DNA of 54,259 bases from Planktomarina sp. (GTDB lineage Bacteria > Pseudomonadota > Alphaproteobacteria > Rhodobacterales > Rhodobacteraceae). Under the pieces are notes generated by a model. The model made no database searches. It was not told the origin of the DNA and was given only the letters and a program-made list of their open reading frames with translations. Of this stretch, positions 32,983 to 43,026 are shown piece after piece; position 1 is the stretch's first letter, and each line of letters opens with the position of its first letter. Where the stretch lies: assembly GCA_020630595.1 (NCBI GenBank), contig JAHDBC010000018.1, positions 1 through 54,259 on the forward strand. The letters run 5' to 3'. A program made the translations under genes and the position numbers.

Positions 32983-33753
32983 ATGATCAAAGACACCGAC
33001 GCCCCGAAAAACAGTCTGAAAGCCAATCTTGCCAAGGGTCTATGCCAGACTGGCATATGGCTGAACTTGGCCAGTCCGCTTGTTGCAGAACAGGCCGGCA
33101 CCATTGGGTTCGACTGGTGTTTGGTGGATGCGGAACATGGACCCAATGATCTGACAGCCATCCGCGCGCAATTGCAGGCGCTGGCGATTTCTGACACCCC
33201 GGCCGTTGTGCGTGTGCCGGTGGGCCACGATTGGGTGATTAAACAGGTGCTGGATCTGGGCGCGCAAACCGTTCTTGTGCCCATGATCGACACGCCCGAA
33301 CAGGCTTTGGCGGCTGCGCGGGCCTGCCGGTACCCGCCCCATGGCAACCGTGGCATGGGTGCGCCGTTGGCGCGGGCCGGAAATTTCAATCAGCGGTCAA
33401 ACTACGTGGCGACCGCAAATGATCAGATATGCTGCATCGTGCAGGCTGAAACGCAGACGGCACTGGATAATCTGGATGCGATTGCAGCCACCCCCGGTGT
33501 TGACGCGGTGTTTATCGGCCCCGCAGATCTGAGCGCGGACATGGGATACCCGGGCGAACCGGACCACCCAGAAGTGTTAAAGGTGATTGATGCCGCCATC
33601 GCGTTGATACGCGCCCACGGCAAGGCCGCAGGGATCATCGCCTTTACCCCTGAACATATTGAACATTACCGCAAAATCGGCGTGTCGTTTCTGGGGGTCG
33701 GTTCAGATGTGACGGCACTGCAATCCGGGCTGATGGCGCTGAAACAGATGTAG
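32983..33753 (+). CDS. HpcH/HpaI-family 2-oxo acid aldolase
   Basis: The 256-residue protein matches class II pyruvate-dependent aldolases: LVDAEHGPND (metal/His motif), RVPVGHDWVIKQVLDLGAQTVLVPMID, and GPADLSADMG. These metal-dependent enzymes split 2-keto-3-deoxy acids (or 4-hydroxy-2-oxo acids) to pyruvate and an aldehyde. It begins three bases after aglK and is followed by a terminator, so it is the last gene of the agl operon. A 2-keto-3-deoxy sugar acid is a reasonable guess as substrate, but the exact one cannot be read. Confidence 0.85.
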   Translation: MIKDTDAPKNSLKANLAKGLCQTGIWLNLASPLVAEQAGTIGFDWCLVDAEHGPNDLTAIRAQLQALAISDTPAVVRVPVGHDWVIKQVLDLGAQTVLVPMIDTPEQALAAARACRYPPHGNRGMGAPLARAGNFNQRSNYVATANDQICCIVQAETQTALDNLDAIAATPGVDAVFIGPADLSADMGYPGEPDHPEVLKVIDAAIALIRAHGKAAGIIAFTPEHIEHYRKIGVSFLGVGSDVTALQSGLMALKQM

Positions 33754-33788
33754 CGCTGCCGCACCACGGCGCATGTTCATAAATGCAA

Positions 33789-33819
33789 AAAGCCGGACCA
33801 ATGGGTCCGGCTTTGTTTT
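33789..33819. terminator. Bidirectional terminator closing the agl operon
   Basis: AAAGCCGGACC (33789-33799) pairs with GGTCCGGCTTT (33804-33814) around a four-base loop, followed by a T-rich run. The A run on the left side lets it also end the convergent methyltransferase operon. Confidence 0.85.
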
Positions 33820-33840
33820 GGGTATCTGGCGGCGGCTTGC

Positions 33841-34905
33841 TTAACCGCGACGGCGACGACGCCCGCCACGACCACCGGGTTCAGCGTTCGGATCTTTGTT
33901 GAATGCAATCCATGCTGCGCCCCCTTCATCCTGATTGGACAGGAAGTTGGCAGCGCGGATCGCCTCCATCTCTTTGCCGGCGCGGGATTTTGTGGACCCC
34001 AGATTGAAGACTTGGCAGATGGTTTCATCGTCCATGCCTTCGGGAATGATGATCCCTGCGGCTTCGATTTTGGCTTTGGCTTCGGCCAGTTTCTTTGGCC
34101 CCAATGGGATCGCAACTGGGTTCATGATCGCAGAGGTCATCCCCGCACCCATCGCCATTGGCAAAAACGCATTGTTGATGCCGTGACGGTTTGGCAGGCC
34201 AAACGAAATGTTGGACGCGCCGCACGTGGTGTTCACACCCAATTCTTCGCGCAGACGCCGCACCAGCGTGAAAACCTGCAAACCCGCGGTTCCCATGGCC
34301 CCCACAGGCATCACCAGCGGGTCCACAACGATGTCATGGGCAGGAATGCCGAAATCCGCGGCCCGTTCCACGATTTTCTTGGCAACCGCAAACCGCACAT
34401 CAGGGTCTTCGCTGATACCGGTGTCATCGTTTGAAATTGCAACGACTGGCACATTGTATTTTGCGACCAGTGGCAGCACCATTTCCAGCCGTTCTTCTTC
34501 ACCGGTGACCGAATTCAGAAGCGGGCGACCCTCTGCCGCGGCCAAACCGTTTTCCAGCGCACCCGGCACGGATGAATCGATGCACAGTGGGCAATCCGTA
34601 ACCTCTTGCACCTTTTCGACCAGTTCTTTCATCAGCGTTGGTTCGACAAAGTTGTTGTCGGCATAACGCGGATCTTCGGCCATTTTGTTGGAAAACACGG
34701 CGCCCGAATTGATATCCAGAACACCTGCGCCTGCCGCTACCTGCGCAAGGGCATCGGCCTGAACGCGGGAAAAATCGCCGCGTTCCAATTCTTCGTTCAG
34801 GATTTTGCGCCCTGTCGGATTGATCCGTTCGCCGATGACGCAAAAGGGTTCATCGAACCCCATGACAACGGTTTTGGTCTTCGATTCAATGATCGTGCGT
34901 GTCAT
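33841..34905 (-). CDS. Methyltetrahydrofolate:corrinoid methyltransferase (pterin-binding domain)
   Basis: The 354-residue protein has a dihydropteroate-synthase-like TIM barrel: CVIGERINPTGRK (about 22-34), DINSGA, CIDSSVPGALENGL, LNSVTGEEER and GASNISFGLPNR are typical of MetH/MtgA-type methyl-THF methyltransferases. It moves a methyl group between methyl-THF and a cobalamin protein. In Phaeobacter inhibens such a free-standing protein was reported as one part of a split methionine synthase, and other relatives serve glycine-betaine demethylation; either fits. The C-terminus ends in an Arg/Gly tail (GGRGGRRRRRG) not needed for the barrel. It is the last gene of a three-gene leftward operon. 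Confidence 0.88.
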   Translation of the reverse strand: MTRTIIESKTKTVVMGFDEPFCVIGERINPTGRKILNEELERGDFSRVQADALAQVAAGAGVLDINSGAVFSNKMAEDPRYADNNFVEPTLMKELVEKVQEVTDCPLCIDSSVPGALENGLAAAEGRPLLNSVTGEEERLEMVLPLVAKYNVPVVAISNDDTGISEDPDVRFAVAKKIVERAADFGIPAHDIVVDPLVMPVGAMGTAGLQVFTLVRRLREELGVNTTCGASNISFGLPNRHGINNAFLPMAMGAGMTSAIMNPVAIPLGPKKLAEAKAKIEAAGIIIPEGMDDETICQVFNLGSTKSRAGKEMEAIRAANFLSNQDEGGAAWIAFNKDPNAEPGGRGGRRRRRG

Positions 34906-34917
34906 TCAGGTCAGTCC

Positions 34918-35844
34918 TTAGCTTTGTGACGCTGGGATGGCGGACGTGCCGCCGTTTTCGATTGCCCAATTGGCATTTGTTTTGATTCCCCCCAATGGAA
35001 AGAAATGCACATTGGTTATGTTGAATTCGGGGTTTGCGGCTTTGTGCTGGGCCAAATCTTCCAGAAATTCGTCAGGCGTGAACGGCAACAACAGTTTTGT
35101 CAGGTCTTTGGCCCGGCGCTGCAACACCCGCAGGGATGCGCCCACACCACAGGCGATGGAAAATTTGATCAGTGTTTGCAGTTTGGCCGGTCCCGCCACA
35201 CCGATGTGGATCGGCAGGGTGATCCCATTGGCCTTCAGGCTGTCTGCCCAGGCGATCACAGGGGCCGCTTCGAAACAGAACTGCGTGGCAATCGCCATAT
35301 CCGCGTCATTGGTTTCTGAAAACGCCTGTTTCCAGCGCAATGCAGCATCGACGTTTGTCATGGCGCCATCGGGGTCAATGTCTTTGTTGCCTTCGGGATG
35401 GCCGGCCACGTGCAGGCGTTTGAACCCTGCGTCGCCAAACGCCCCGGATTCCAGCAGCTGCATGGAGTCGCTGAAATCACCGTGCGGGTTGGTCACACCA
35501 CCGGCCAACAAAAGCGCCTGATCAACACCCGCTTCGCCCTGATACATCTTGATCCATTCGCGCAAGGTCGCCGTGTCCTTGATGATCCGCGCAGGGAAAT
35601 GCGGCATCACGGGATAGCCTTCGTTGGCGATGCGTTTTGCCGTTGCGACCATATCTTCGATCGGGGTGCCTTCGATATGGGCGATATAGACGCGCGTGCC
35701 GGTTGGCAGATAAGCGCGAAAATCATCCACTTTTTCCGCCGTTCTTGGCATCACCTCGATCGAGAATCCTTGCAGAAAGGCTTCCATTTCCGGGGAAGGC
35801 GTGTGGATTTCAGGTTCAGCGGATTTCAAGTTGAACAGTGCCAT
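34918..35844 (-). CDS. Methylenetetrahydrofolate reductase-like protein
   Basis: The 308-residue product is related to MetF: a TIM barrel with PTGTRVYIAHIEGTP, GEAGVDQALLLAGG, LHVAGHPEGNKD, QFCFEAAPVIAWADSLKANGI and PIHIGVAGPA. MetF reduces methylene-THF to methyl-THF with FAD, the reverse direction being possible in C1 oxidation. It is shorter and more diverged than standard MetF, so the activity is likely but not certain. The ATG at 35842-35844 has AAGGATC upstream; the longer in-frame extension is Arg-rich translation of the previous gene. Spacing is 11-12 bases to both neighbours. Confidence 0.8.
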   Translation of the reverse strand: MALFNLKSAEPEIHTPSPEMEAFLQGFSIEVMPRTAEKVDDFRAYLPTGTRVYIAHIEGTPIEDMVATAKRIANEGYPVMPHFPARIIKDTATLREWIKMYQGEAGVDQALLLAGGVTNPHGDFSDSMQLLESGAFGDAGFKRLHVAGHPEGNKDIDPDGAMTNVDAALRWKQAFSETNDADMAIATQFCFEAAPVIAWADSLKANGITLPIHIGVAGPAKLQTLIKFSIACGVGASLRVLQRRAKDLTKLLLPFTPDEFLEDLAQHKAANPEFNITNVHFFPLGGIKTNANWAIENGGTSAIPASQS

Positions 35845-35855
35845 ATCAAGGATCC

Positions 35856-36158
35856 TTATACGGGGTTGTGGCCGTCGTTGGCGATCAGCGCCTTGATCCG
35901 GTCCTGATCGTATTCTGCATCTATGCGGGCCGCTTCGGCCTGTGCGATTTCGGCTGGGTCGCCGTCCATGGAATAGGGCGGTGCCTTGCGCCATTCTGCC
36001 AGATAGTCATCCGTTTCCGCTGCGCCGCTTTTCATTGCGGCGCGGTCGATGGCCTGTTCGAACCGTTCGGGCAACTGCACCTTCGCGCCACGTCGGCCTT
36101 TTCCAACGATCACCTGCGCGGGCATGTCACGCCAATAGACTATGGTCACGTCTGGCAT
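35856..36158 (-). CDS. 'Virulence factor' family small protein
   Basis: The 100-residue protein begins MPDVTIVYWRDMPAQVIVGKGRRG. It matches a short alphaproteobacterial family annotated only as virulence factor (Virulence_fact), a misleading name with no proven function. It is soluble and charged (KVQLPERFEQAIDRAAMKSG). GGAAGGAAG precedes the ATG. It is first in the operon with the MetF-like and methyl-THF methyltransferase genes, so a role in C1 or cobalamin methyl transfer is plausible. The 179-bp region before it, shared with divergent ppx, shows no clear promoter. Confidence 0.75.
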   Translation of the reverse strand: MPDVTIVYWRDMPAQVIVGKGRRGAKVQLPERFEQAIDRAAMKSGAAETDDYLAEWRKAPPYSMDGDPAEIAQAEAARIDAEYDQDRIKALIANDGHNPV

Positions 36159-36337
36159 CTGATTCTTCCTTCCAAGTTGGCCTGTTCTAATTCCGACAGA
36201 TAACGACATAAGGTCGGTTTTCGACAGCAATGCAATCACCCGCGACAGCCATGTTTTGACGTGCCGTCCAAAATGATTGCAACGGGGCGCGGTGAAGCAT
36301 ACCATAAACACAACTTCTTATTGAAAGGCGTGTCCCG

Positions 36338-37450
36338 ATGCCGCCTAAGGCGAAAAAGGCGACGGGCGCGTTTCCCAAAGCGGTCGAAACGCCCGAACGT
36401 CGTGGCCCGGACCCAAACGCGCTGTATGCAGCGTTGGACCTGGGCACAAATTCGTGCCGCATGTTGATTGCCCAACCCAAGGGCAGCCAGTTTCATGTGG
36501 TCGATAGTTTTTCCAAAACTGTCCAATTGGGGGCAGGGCTGGAACATTCCGGCAAGCTAAGCCGGGCCAGCATGCAGCGCACGTTGCAGGCCATTCGTGT
36601 GTGCAAACAAAAGTTGCAGCGCCACAAGGTTTCGCGCATGCGTCTTGTCGCCACCGAAGCGTGCCGCCGGGCGCGCAATGGCGGATCATTTCTGGGCCAG
36701 ATCACCAAAGAAACCGGTCTGCGCATGGAAATCATCCCGGCAGAGGAAGAGGCAAGACTGGCCGTTATTTCCTGTGCGTCCTTGGTCAGCACGAAAACCG
36801 AACAATTGCTTGTGGTTGATATTGGCGGCGGGTCGACAGAATTGGTCTGGATCGATCTGTCCCAGGTGCCCAATATCGAACGCCCGGCGGCGATCATGCG
36901 ACTGCGCAAAGGGTTCAAGCAAAAGAAAACCCCGTTTCCTGCTGCGCGTGTGGTGGATTGGATTTCTGTGCCCTTGGGCGTGGCCACCCTGCGCGATCAG
37001 TTCAAAGATGTCGAAGATGACACCGGGCGCTTTGCGTTGATGAGCCTGTATTTCGAAGAACAGCTGGAAAAATTCGTGCCCTACACATGGGAACACAACA
37101 TGGATGGGTTTCAGATCGTCGGCACCAGCGGAACCGTAACCACGGTCGCGGCCAGCTTTCTGGGATTGAAGCGCTATGACCGCACCAAGGTGGACGGGCT
37201 GCGCATGACATCAGATCAGATTGATCAGGTGATTCAGGAATATGTCAGCCTTGGCCCGATTGGCCGCCGCAAAGACCCGCGCATCGGTCGCGACCGGCAA
37301 GCGTTGATCATGTCGGGGTCTGCGATCCTTCAGGCGCTGATCCGCACGTGGCCGACAGACCGATTGTCCGTGGCGGATCGTGGGCTGCGCGAAGGGTTGC
37401 TTTATGCACAAATGAGCGCGGATGGCGTGCTGGAACCGGGAAGGGTGTGA
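36338..37450 (+). CDS. Ppx/GppA-family phosphatase (exopolyphosphatase type)
   Basis: The 370-residue ASKHA-fold protein has [12 protein letters not shown] (33-44), [11 protein letters not shown], the catalytic-type [22 protein letters not shown] and VGTSGTVTT. It should release phosphate from polyphosphate or hydrolyse pppGpp. The C-terminal HD-like domain of long Ppx proteins is absent, as is usual in alphaproteobacterial short forms. An N-terminal basic stretch ([13 protein letters not shown]) precedes the fold. The ATG has GAAAGG upstream. rlmE starts one base after its stop, a pairing common in Rhodobacteraceae. Confidence 0.88.
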   Translation: MPPKAKKATGAFPKAVETPERRGPDPNALYAALDLGTNSCRMLIAQPKGSQFHVVDSFSKTVQLGAGLEHSGKLSRASMQRTLQAIRVCKQKLQRHKVSRMRLVATEACRRARNGGSFLGQITKETGLRMEIIPAEEEARLAVISCASLVSTKTEQLLVVDIGGGSTELVWIDLSQVPNIERPAAIMRLRKGFKQKKTPFPAARVVDWISVPLGVATLRDQFKDVEDDTGRFALMSLYFEEQLEKFVPYTWEHNMDGFQIVGTSGTVTTVAASFLGLKRYDRTKVDGLRMTSDQIDQVIQEYVSLGPIGRRKDPRIGRDRQALIMSGSAILQALIRTWPTDRLSVADRGLREGLLYAQMSADGVLEPGRV

Positions 37451-37451
37451 T

Positions 37452-38183
37452 ATGCCAAGAGAACGCAAATCCAGCGGACGCGGTCAACGCGACCTGACGG
37501 TCAAAGTCAAATCAGCACGCGGGCGCAAGATGTCTTCGACGCTGTGGTTGCAGCGGCAACTGAACGATCCCTACGTCAAACGCGCACAGGCCGATGGGTT
37601 TCGCGGGCGCGCTGCGTACAAGATCATGGAACTGGATGACAAATTCCGGTTCCTTGTGCCCGGCGCGCGTGTGCTGGACCTTGGCTGCGCCCCGGGGGGC
37701 TGGTGTCAGGTTGCTGTGCCGCGGGTCAATGCGTTGGGCGAAAAAAAGGGCAAGGCCATCGGCACGATTCTGGGCATTGATCTGCAAGAGGTCGACCCCA
37801 TCCCCGGCGTCGATTTGCATGTTCTGGATTTTCTGTCTGATGACGCCGATGATTTGATCAAGGGCTGGCTTGGCGGTCCGGCTGATGTTGTGATGTCTGA
37901 TATGGCTGCGTCGTCATCGGGGCACAAACAAACCGATCACCTGCGCATCATGGCGCTGTGCGAAGCGGCGGCCTATCTGGCCTTTGATGTTCTGTCGCCC
38001 GGTGGCACCTTTGTGGCCAAGGTTTTGGCCGGTGGTGCCGAAGGCGATTTGCAGAAAATCCTGAAACAGCAATTCACAAAGGTCGCGAACGTCAAACCCC
38101 CCGCGTCGCGATCAGACAGTTCGGAAAAATTTGTCGTCGCGACCGGATTTCGCGGCGCATCAGACAGCGCACAGGTGGGGTGA
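37452..38183 (+). CDS. rlmE: 23S rRNA (uridine-2552-2'-O)-methyltransferase
   Basis: The 243-residue protein is an RrmJ/FtsJ methyltransferase. Lys57 in RAAYKIME, the SAM motif [11 protein letters not shown] (74-84), the catalytic Asp in VVMSDMA, Lys in FVAKVL and Glu in SSEKFVV give the K-D-K-E set. A basic N-terminus ([11 protein letters not shown]) fits rRNA binding. It methylates U2552 in the A-loop at a late step of 50S assembly. The ATG at 37452 is one base after the ppx stop. The 121-bp gap before glpD shows no convincing terminator. Confidence 0.92.
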   Translation: MPRERKSSGRGQRDLTVKVKSARGRKMSSTLWLQRQLNDPYVKRAQADGFRGRAAYKIMELDDKFRFLVPGARVLDLGCAPGGWCQVAVPRVNALGEKKGKAIGTILGIDLQEVDPIPGVDLHVLDFLSDDADDLIKGWLGGPADVVMSDMAASSSGHKQTDHLRIMALCEAAAYLAFDVLSPGGTFVAKVLAGGAEGDLQKILKQQFTKVANVKPPASRSDSSEKFVVATGFRGASDSAQVG

Positions 38184-38304
38184 AACCCACTGCGCCCCAA
38201 GGGCAGGTCAAAACAGCGGGGCGCGTTCGCCCGATCGCCTTGCACCGCCCCCAAAACCGTGATTGGTGGCGCTAACACGTGATAGAAACAAGGTGGAGGC
38301 CGCA

Positions 38305-39864
38305 ATGGCAGACACGGACTTCGATCTTTTCATTATCGGTGGCGGCGTCAATGGCTGCGGCATTGCCCGGGATGCGGCAGGGCGCGGCCTGCGCGTTGGT
38401 CTGGCGGAAATGAACGATCTGGGCTGGGCGACATCGTCATCTTCGACCAAGCTGTTTCATGGCGGCCTGCGCTATCTTGAATATTTCGAATTTCGCCTTG
38501 TGCGCGAAAGCCTGATCGAACGGGAACGGTTGCTGACGGCCATGCCCCACATCAGTTGGCCCATGCGGTTTGTGCTGCCGTATCACCGCGACATGCGGTT
38601 TGAAAATTCAACGCCGACGTCCAAACTGTTGTCCTTTGTGATGCCATGGATGAAGGGCCGCCGCCCTGCGTGGCTGATCCGGCTCGGACTGTTCATGTAT
38701 GACAATCTGGGGGGGCGGAAAATCCTGCCGCCAACGTCTACGGTTGATCTGACGCAGGGTGTGGAAGGGTCGCACCTGCAGGATCGGTTCGCCAAGGCCT
38801 ATGAATATTCCGATTGCTGGGTCGAAGATTCCCGGCTGGTGGTGCTGAACGCCCGCGATGCCGAAGCCAAAGGCGCGCAGATCATGACCCGGGCCAAGGT
38901 CACATCTGCAGACCGGGGCGACCATTGGACCGTCACGGTCGATCACGGCGGGACACAGAAATCATTCACGGCCAAGGCTTTGATCAACGCCGGTGGTCCG
39001 TGGGTCGAAGATGTGTTGCGGGGCAAGTTGCGCCAGAATTCGACCGAAGGCGTGCGTTTGGTGCGGGGCAGCCACATCATCACCAAACGGCTGTTTGATC
39101 ACGACAAATGCTATTTCTTCCAAGGCACAGATGGGCGGATCATCTTTGCGATCCCCTATGAAACGGATTTCACGTTGATCGGGACGACGGATGCCGAACA
39201 TTCCGAACCAGACACAAAACCCACCTGCACACCGCAAGAACAGGCCTATCTGATCGATTTCATCAATCAGTATCTGGCGGACCCAATCGCACAGGATGAT
39301 ATCGTTTGGACATATTCCGGCGTGCGGCCCTTGTATGATGATGGGGCCTCGTCCGCCTCTGCCGCGACGCGGGATTACGTTTTGTCTGTGAATGATCAGG
39401 GCCCGGTTCTGATGAATGTCTTTGGGGGCAAGATCACCACCTATCGCAAATTGGCCGAACATGCGCTGGCGGATCTGAAGCCCTATCTGCCCATGGGCGA
39501 TGACTGGACAGCCGGGGTTGCCATGCCCGGCGGTGATTTCAAAGTGTCTGATGTGGATGATCTGATTGCCCGGCTGCGGGCCGACTATCCGTTCCTGACA
39601 GACCGGTGGGCCAAACGCCTGATCCGTGCATACGGGACCGAAAGCTGGGATGTTCTGGGTGCGGCCAAATCGGCGGACGATCTGGGGACAGATTATGGTG
39701 CCACCCTTACCGGGGCCGAAGTCACATGGCTGACCGCACGCGAATATGCGCAAACCGCAGAAGACATCCTGTGGCGGCGGTCCAAGCTGGGGTTGCGCCT
39801 GACCAAAGAACAAGCTGCGGCGCTGGACGCTGACCTGAAATCGCTGCAATCTGCGGCGCAATAA
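38305..39864 (+). CDS. glpD: Glycerol-3-phosphate dehydrogenase, FAD-dependent
   Basis: The 519-residue protein has the FAD motif [22 protein letters not shown] (7-28), the GlpD signature [16 protein letters not shown] (45-60), [14 protein letters not shown] and [17 protein letters not shown]. It oxidises glycerol 3-phosphate to dihydroxyacetone phosphate at the inner membrane and passes electrons to quinone. The ATG at 38305 has GGTGGAGG upstream. glpK follows 25 bases after its stop; no glycerol transporter gene is in the window. Confidence 0.94.
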   Translation: MADTDFDLFIIGGGVNGCGIARDAAGRGLRVGLAEMNDLGWATSSSSTKLFHGGLRYLEYFEFRLVRESLIERERLLTAMPHISWPMRFVLPYHRDMRFENSTPTSKLLSFVMPWMKGRRPAWLIRLGLFMYDNLGGRKILPPTSTVDLTQGVEGSHLQDRFAKAYEYSDCWVEDSRLVVLNARDAEAKGAQIMTRAKVTSADRGDHWTVTVDHGGTQKSFTAKALINAGGPWVEDVLRGKLRQNSTEGVRLVRGSHIITKRLFDHDKCYFFQGTDGRIIFAIPYETDFTLIGTTDAEHSEPDTKPTCTPQEQAYLIDFINQYLADPIAQDDIVWTYSGVRPLYDDGASSASAATRDYVLSVNDQGPVLMNVFGGKITTYRKLAEHALADLKPYLPMGDDWTAGVAMPGGDFKVSDVDDLIARLRADYPFLTDRWAKRLIRAYGTESWDVLGAAKSADDLGTDYGATLTGAEVTWLTAREYAQTAEDILWRRSKLGLRLTKEQAAALDADLKSLQSAAQ

Positions 39865-39889
39865 ACACGACCACCCGGGGGAATTTCGC

Positions 39890-41371
39890 ATGACCTATGT
39901 TCTGGCCATCGACCAAGGCACCACATCCAGCCGCGCCATCGTCTTTGACGGCGACATGAAGATCGTCGCTGTGGATCAACAGGAATTCACCCAGTATTTC
40001 CCCCATTCCGGCTGGGTTGAACACGATGTCGAAGAAATCTGGGACAGCGTGGTTGCCGTTGTAAATGGTGCCTTGACCAAAGCGGGGATCGGGGCGGGCG
40101 ATGTGGCGGCCATCGGCATCACGAACCAACGCGAAACCACAGTGATCTGGGACAAATCGACAGGGCAGGCCATTCACAAGGCGATCGTCTGGCAAGACCG
40201 GCGCACGGCATCCATGTGTGATGCGCTGAAAGCTGACGGGCACGAAGCGATGATCACCCAGAAAACGGGTCTGTTGCTGGATCCGTATTTCAGTGGGACC
40301 AAGGTGAAATGGCTGTTGGACACGGTGGATGGCGCACGGGATCGGGCCAAGGCTGGCGATCTGGCGTTTGGCACAATCGACAGTTTCCTGATTTGGCGCC
40401 TGACGGGCGGTGCGGCCCATGTCACCGATGCCACAAACGCCGCCCGGACGATGCTGTACAACATCCGCGATGGCCGTTGGGATGCGGATATCTGTGCGCT
40501 TTACGATATTCCGATGGACCTTTTGCCCACGGTGATGGACTGCAATGGCGATTTTGGCACGACCGAAACCTTTGGTGCGCCCATCCCAATTCTGGGTGTG
40601 GCGGGGGATCAACAGGCCGCGACCATTGGGCAGGCCTGTTTTGAACCGGGCATGCTGAAATCCACCTATGGCACCGGGTGTTTTGCGCTGCTGAACACGG
40701 GCGATCAACTGGTCACTTCGGAAAATCGCCTGCTGGGGACGATCGCCTATCAGTTGGACGGTCAGGTCACCTATGCGCTGGAAGGATCGATCTTTATTGC
40801 CGGGGCCGTGGTGCAATGGTTGCGCGATGGGCTGAAAATCATTGACGATGCGTCCCAGACCGCGGCCATGGCCGAAAATGCGGACCCCGAACAACAATTG
40901 TATCTGGTGCCTGCTTTCACCGGTATGGGCGCACCCTATTGGGATGCAGATTGCCGGGGCGCGGTCTTTGGGTTGACGCGCGGGTCCGGCCCCAACGAAT
41001 TCGCCAAGGCCGCCCTGCAATCGGTGGGCTATCAGACCCGCGATTTGTTGGAAGCAATGCAGGCCGATATGGGCGGGTCCAATGACGCGCAATTGCGCGT
41101 TGATGGCGGCATGACAGCCAGCGATTGGACCATGCAGTTTTTGTCCGATGTTCTGGGGGCGCCCGTCGATCGGCCAACGGTTCTGGAAACCACCGCGCTG
41201 GGTGTTGCGTGGTTGGCAGGCAGCCGGGCCGGGGTCTACCCTGATCAGGCCGGGTTCGCAGCCACATGGGCGTTGGACAAAACCTTTGATCCCGCCATGG
41301 GGCAAACCGAACGCGATGGGCTATATGCAGGTTGGAAAGACGCGGTGTCGCGTACGCTGACCAAAGGATAA
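39890..41371 (+). CDS. glpK: Glycerol kinase
   Basis: The 493-residue FGGY-family kinase shows [15 protein letters not shown] (6-20), [43 protein letters not shown] and [11 protein letters not shown]. It phosphorylates glycerol with ATP in the cytosol, producing the GlpD substrate. Length matches typical GlpK. It is in one operon with glpD, and a small TIGR03643 gene starts three bases after its stop. Confidence 0.94.
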   Translation: MTYVLAIDQGTTSSRAIVFDGDMKIVAVDQQEFTQYFPHSGWVEHDVEEIWDSVVAVVNGALTKAGIGAGDVAAIGITNQRETTVIWDKSTGQAIHKAIVWQDRRTASMCDALKADGHEAMITQKTGLLLDPYFSGTKVKWLLDTVDGARDRAKAGDLAFGTIDSFLIWRLTGGAAHVTDATNAARTMLYNIRDGRWDADICALYDIPMDLLPTVMDCNGDFGTTETFGAPIPILGVAGDQQAATIGQACFEPGMLKSTYGTGCFALLNTGDQLVTSENRLLGTIAYQLDGQVTYALEGSIFIAGAVVQWLRDGLKIIDDASQTAAMAENADPEQQLYLVPAFTGMGAPYWDADCRGAVFGLTRGSGPNEFAKAALQSVGYQTRDLLEAMQADMGGSNDAQLRVDGGMTASDWTMQFLSDVLGAPVDRPTVLETTALGVAWLAGSRAGVYPDQAGFAATWALDKTFDPAMGQTERDGLYAGWKDAVSRTLTKG

Positions 41372-41374
41372 GCC

Positions 41375-41590
41375 TTGCCCAAATTGCCCGATCTTGATGA
41401 TGCGACCCGCAGTCAGGTGATTGAACTGGCCCTTTCGGATCACGTCAGCTTTGACACGATCCGCCTTGAAACGGGGCTGACCCCGGATCAGGTCAAGGCG
41501 GTGATGCGAAAGTCTTTGAAAGCAGGCAGTTACCGTGCATGGCGCAAGCGTGTGCATGATTTTGGCACCCGCCGGGAACACTACAAATGA
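41375..41590 (+). CDS. TIGR03643/DUF2805 family small protein (TTG start)
   Basis: The 71-residue protein (ALSDHVSFDTIRLETGLTP, VMRKSLKAGSYRAWRKRV) matches a small conserved family with helix-turn-helix-like spacing and a basic C-terminus; function is unknown. The start is a TTG at 41375, six bases after AAAGGA; no ATG is available that keeps the conserved N-terminal part. Its stop overlaps the ATG of the next gene (ATGA), so both are co-translated downstream of glpK. Confidence 0.8.
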   Translation: MPKLPDLDDATRSQVIELALSDHVSFDTIRLETGLTPDQVKAVMRKSLKAGSYRAWRKRVHDFGTRREHYK

Positions 41591-42750
41591 CCCGATCTGC
41601 AATCGTTGTGGGCGCGGGCATTGGCGGTCTGGCTGCCGCAATCAGCCTGCACCAACACGGCTGGGATGTGACCATCCTTGAACAGGCCCCCGCATTGGCC
41701 GAAGTCGGCGCAGGCATCCAAATCAGCCCCAATGGGACCAAGATTTTGGAACGTCTGGGCCTGTTGTCTGCTTTGGAACAGGTCGCGTTCGAAGCGCCCG
41801 CCATCGAACTGCGCATGGGGACATCCGGGCGGCGCGTGTTTCACATGCCCATGGCAGCCGCTGCCCGCCACCGGTGGGGTGGCCCGCATCTGAATGTGCA
41901 TAGGGCCGATCTGGTGGATGTCCTGCAATCGGGATTTCAAGGCACGATGCGGTTGGGTCAGACGGTGACGGCGGCAACCCCTGATGGGCAGGTGCTGTTG
42001 GCAGATGGGACCGCCCTGCAGGCGGATGTGATTGTTGCGGCGGATGGTCTTCATTCGCGATTGCGCGCACAGGTTGCGGGGCCTGACACAGCCCGGTTTA
42101 CGGGCAATATCGCGTGGCGTTGCACGGTCCCAGCGGACCGGGTTCACAACATCCCACAGGCGACGACGATCTGGGCGGGCCCCCGCCGCCACGCCATCAC
42201 CAACTGGATCAGGGGCGGGGCGCTGTTGAATTTCGTCGGCATCGTCGAAACCGATGATCGCGGGGCCGAAGCGTGGGACCGTGTGGGCGATCCTGCAGAT
42301 GCCCTGGCCGATTTTGCAGGCTGGGTGCCACAGGTGCGCGATACCATCAGGTCGGCGGATCAGATCCTGCGTTGGCCGATCTATGACCGCCAACCCACGC
42401 CCCTTTGGATCGATGGGCGCGTTGCGCTGTTGGGCGATGCCGCGCACCCAATGGTACCATCCATGGCGCAGGGGGCTGTTCAAGCCATCGAAGATGCATG
42501 GGTTCTGGCCAACTGCCTGAACGGTGATATTGATGCAGGCTTGCAGCGGTATCAGTCACTGCGCCAGCCCCGCACGGCACGGGTGCAACAGACATCGTTG
42601 AAAAACCTTCGCCAGTTTCATCGCAGCGGCATTTTTGCCCAGGCGGCCACCTATGGCCCCATGATTGCGGCCAGCCTGTTTGCCCCAAAGGCCCTGTATA
42701 CGCGGCCCGATTGGATTTACGCCGCGACCCCGGACACCCTGATGAAGTAG
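41587..42750 (+). CDS. FAD-dependent monooxygenase (salicylate hydroxylase-like)
   Basis: The 387-residue class A flavoprotein monooxygenase shows the three classical motifs: GAGIGGLAAAI (9-19) for FAD, AADGLHSRLR (the DG motif, about 154-163) for FAD/NAD(P)H, and LLGDAAHPM (about 281-289). Family members hydroxylate aromatic acids such as salicylate or 6-hydroxynicotinate. The substrate cannot be told. It overlaps the TIGR03643 gene by four bases. The 276 bp after it contain no gene; only a weak inverted repeat (CCTGA/TCAGG near 42817-42836) was seen. Confidence 0.87.
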   Translation: MTRSAIVVGAGIGGLAAAISLHQHGWDVTILEQAPALAEVGAGIQISPNGTKILERLGLLSALEQVAFEAPAIELRMGTSGRRVFHMPMAAAARHRWGGPHLNVHRADLVDVLQSGFQGTMRLGQTVTAATPDGQVLLADGTALQADVIVAADGLHSRLRAQVAGPDTARFTGNIAWRCTVPADRVHNIPQATTIWAGPRRHAITNWIRGGALLNFVGIVETDDRGAEAWDRVGDPADALADFAGWVPQVRDTIRSADQILRWPIYDRQPTPLWIDGRVALLGDAAHPMVPSMAQGAVQAIEDAWVLANCLNGDIDAGLQRYQSLRQPRTARVQQTSLKNLRQFHRSGIFAQAATYGPMIAASLFAPKALYTRPDWIYAATPDTLMK

Positions 42751-43026
42751 CCTGACGGCTGCAATCGCCATGTCCCCCTGATGCAAATGCGTTCAGACAC
42801 GGCAAGTGGCCGCCCCCTGATTTCAATATTTCAGGCGCGAAAATCGGCCCTGCGCCAGACCGCCGCGCAAGCGTCATGCAATCGGCGCGGGGGTTAACGA
42901 AAAAGGGACAATATTACTGACTTTTTTGGTCGGATGCGGCGCTTGCGGTCTTGTCGCCGCGCTGCGGCACACTACATCGATTTCCAATAACGACGGCACC
43001 CGCTGCCGACGATTGGCGGAGGCATA

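Noticed and set aside
39722-41305. 527-codon open frame on the minus strand opposite glpK
   Set aside because: Antisense shadow of glpK, caused by strong third-position bias; no recognisable motif.
42751-43026. Possible gene or sigma-54 promoter in the gap before mnhA
   Set aside because: Short frames there lack ribosome sites and no -24/-12 GG/GC pair with proper spacing was found; it appears to be plain intergenic DNA.
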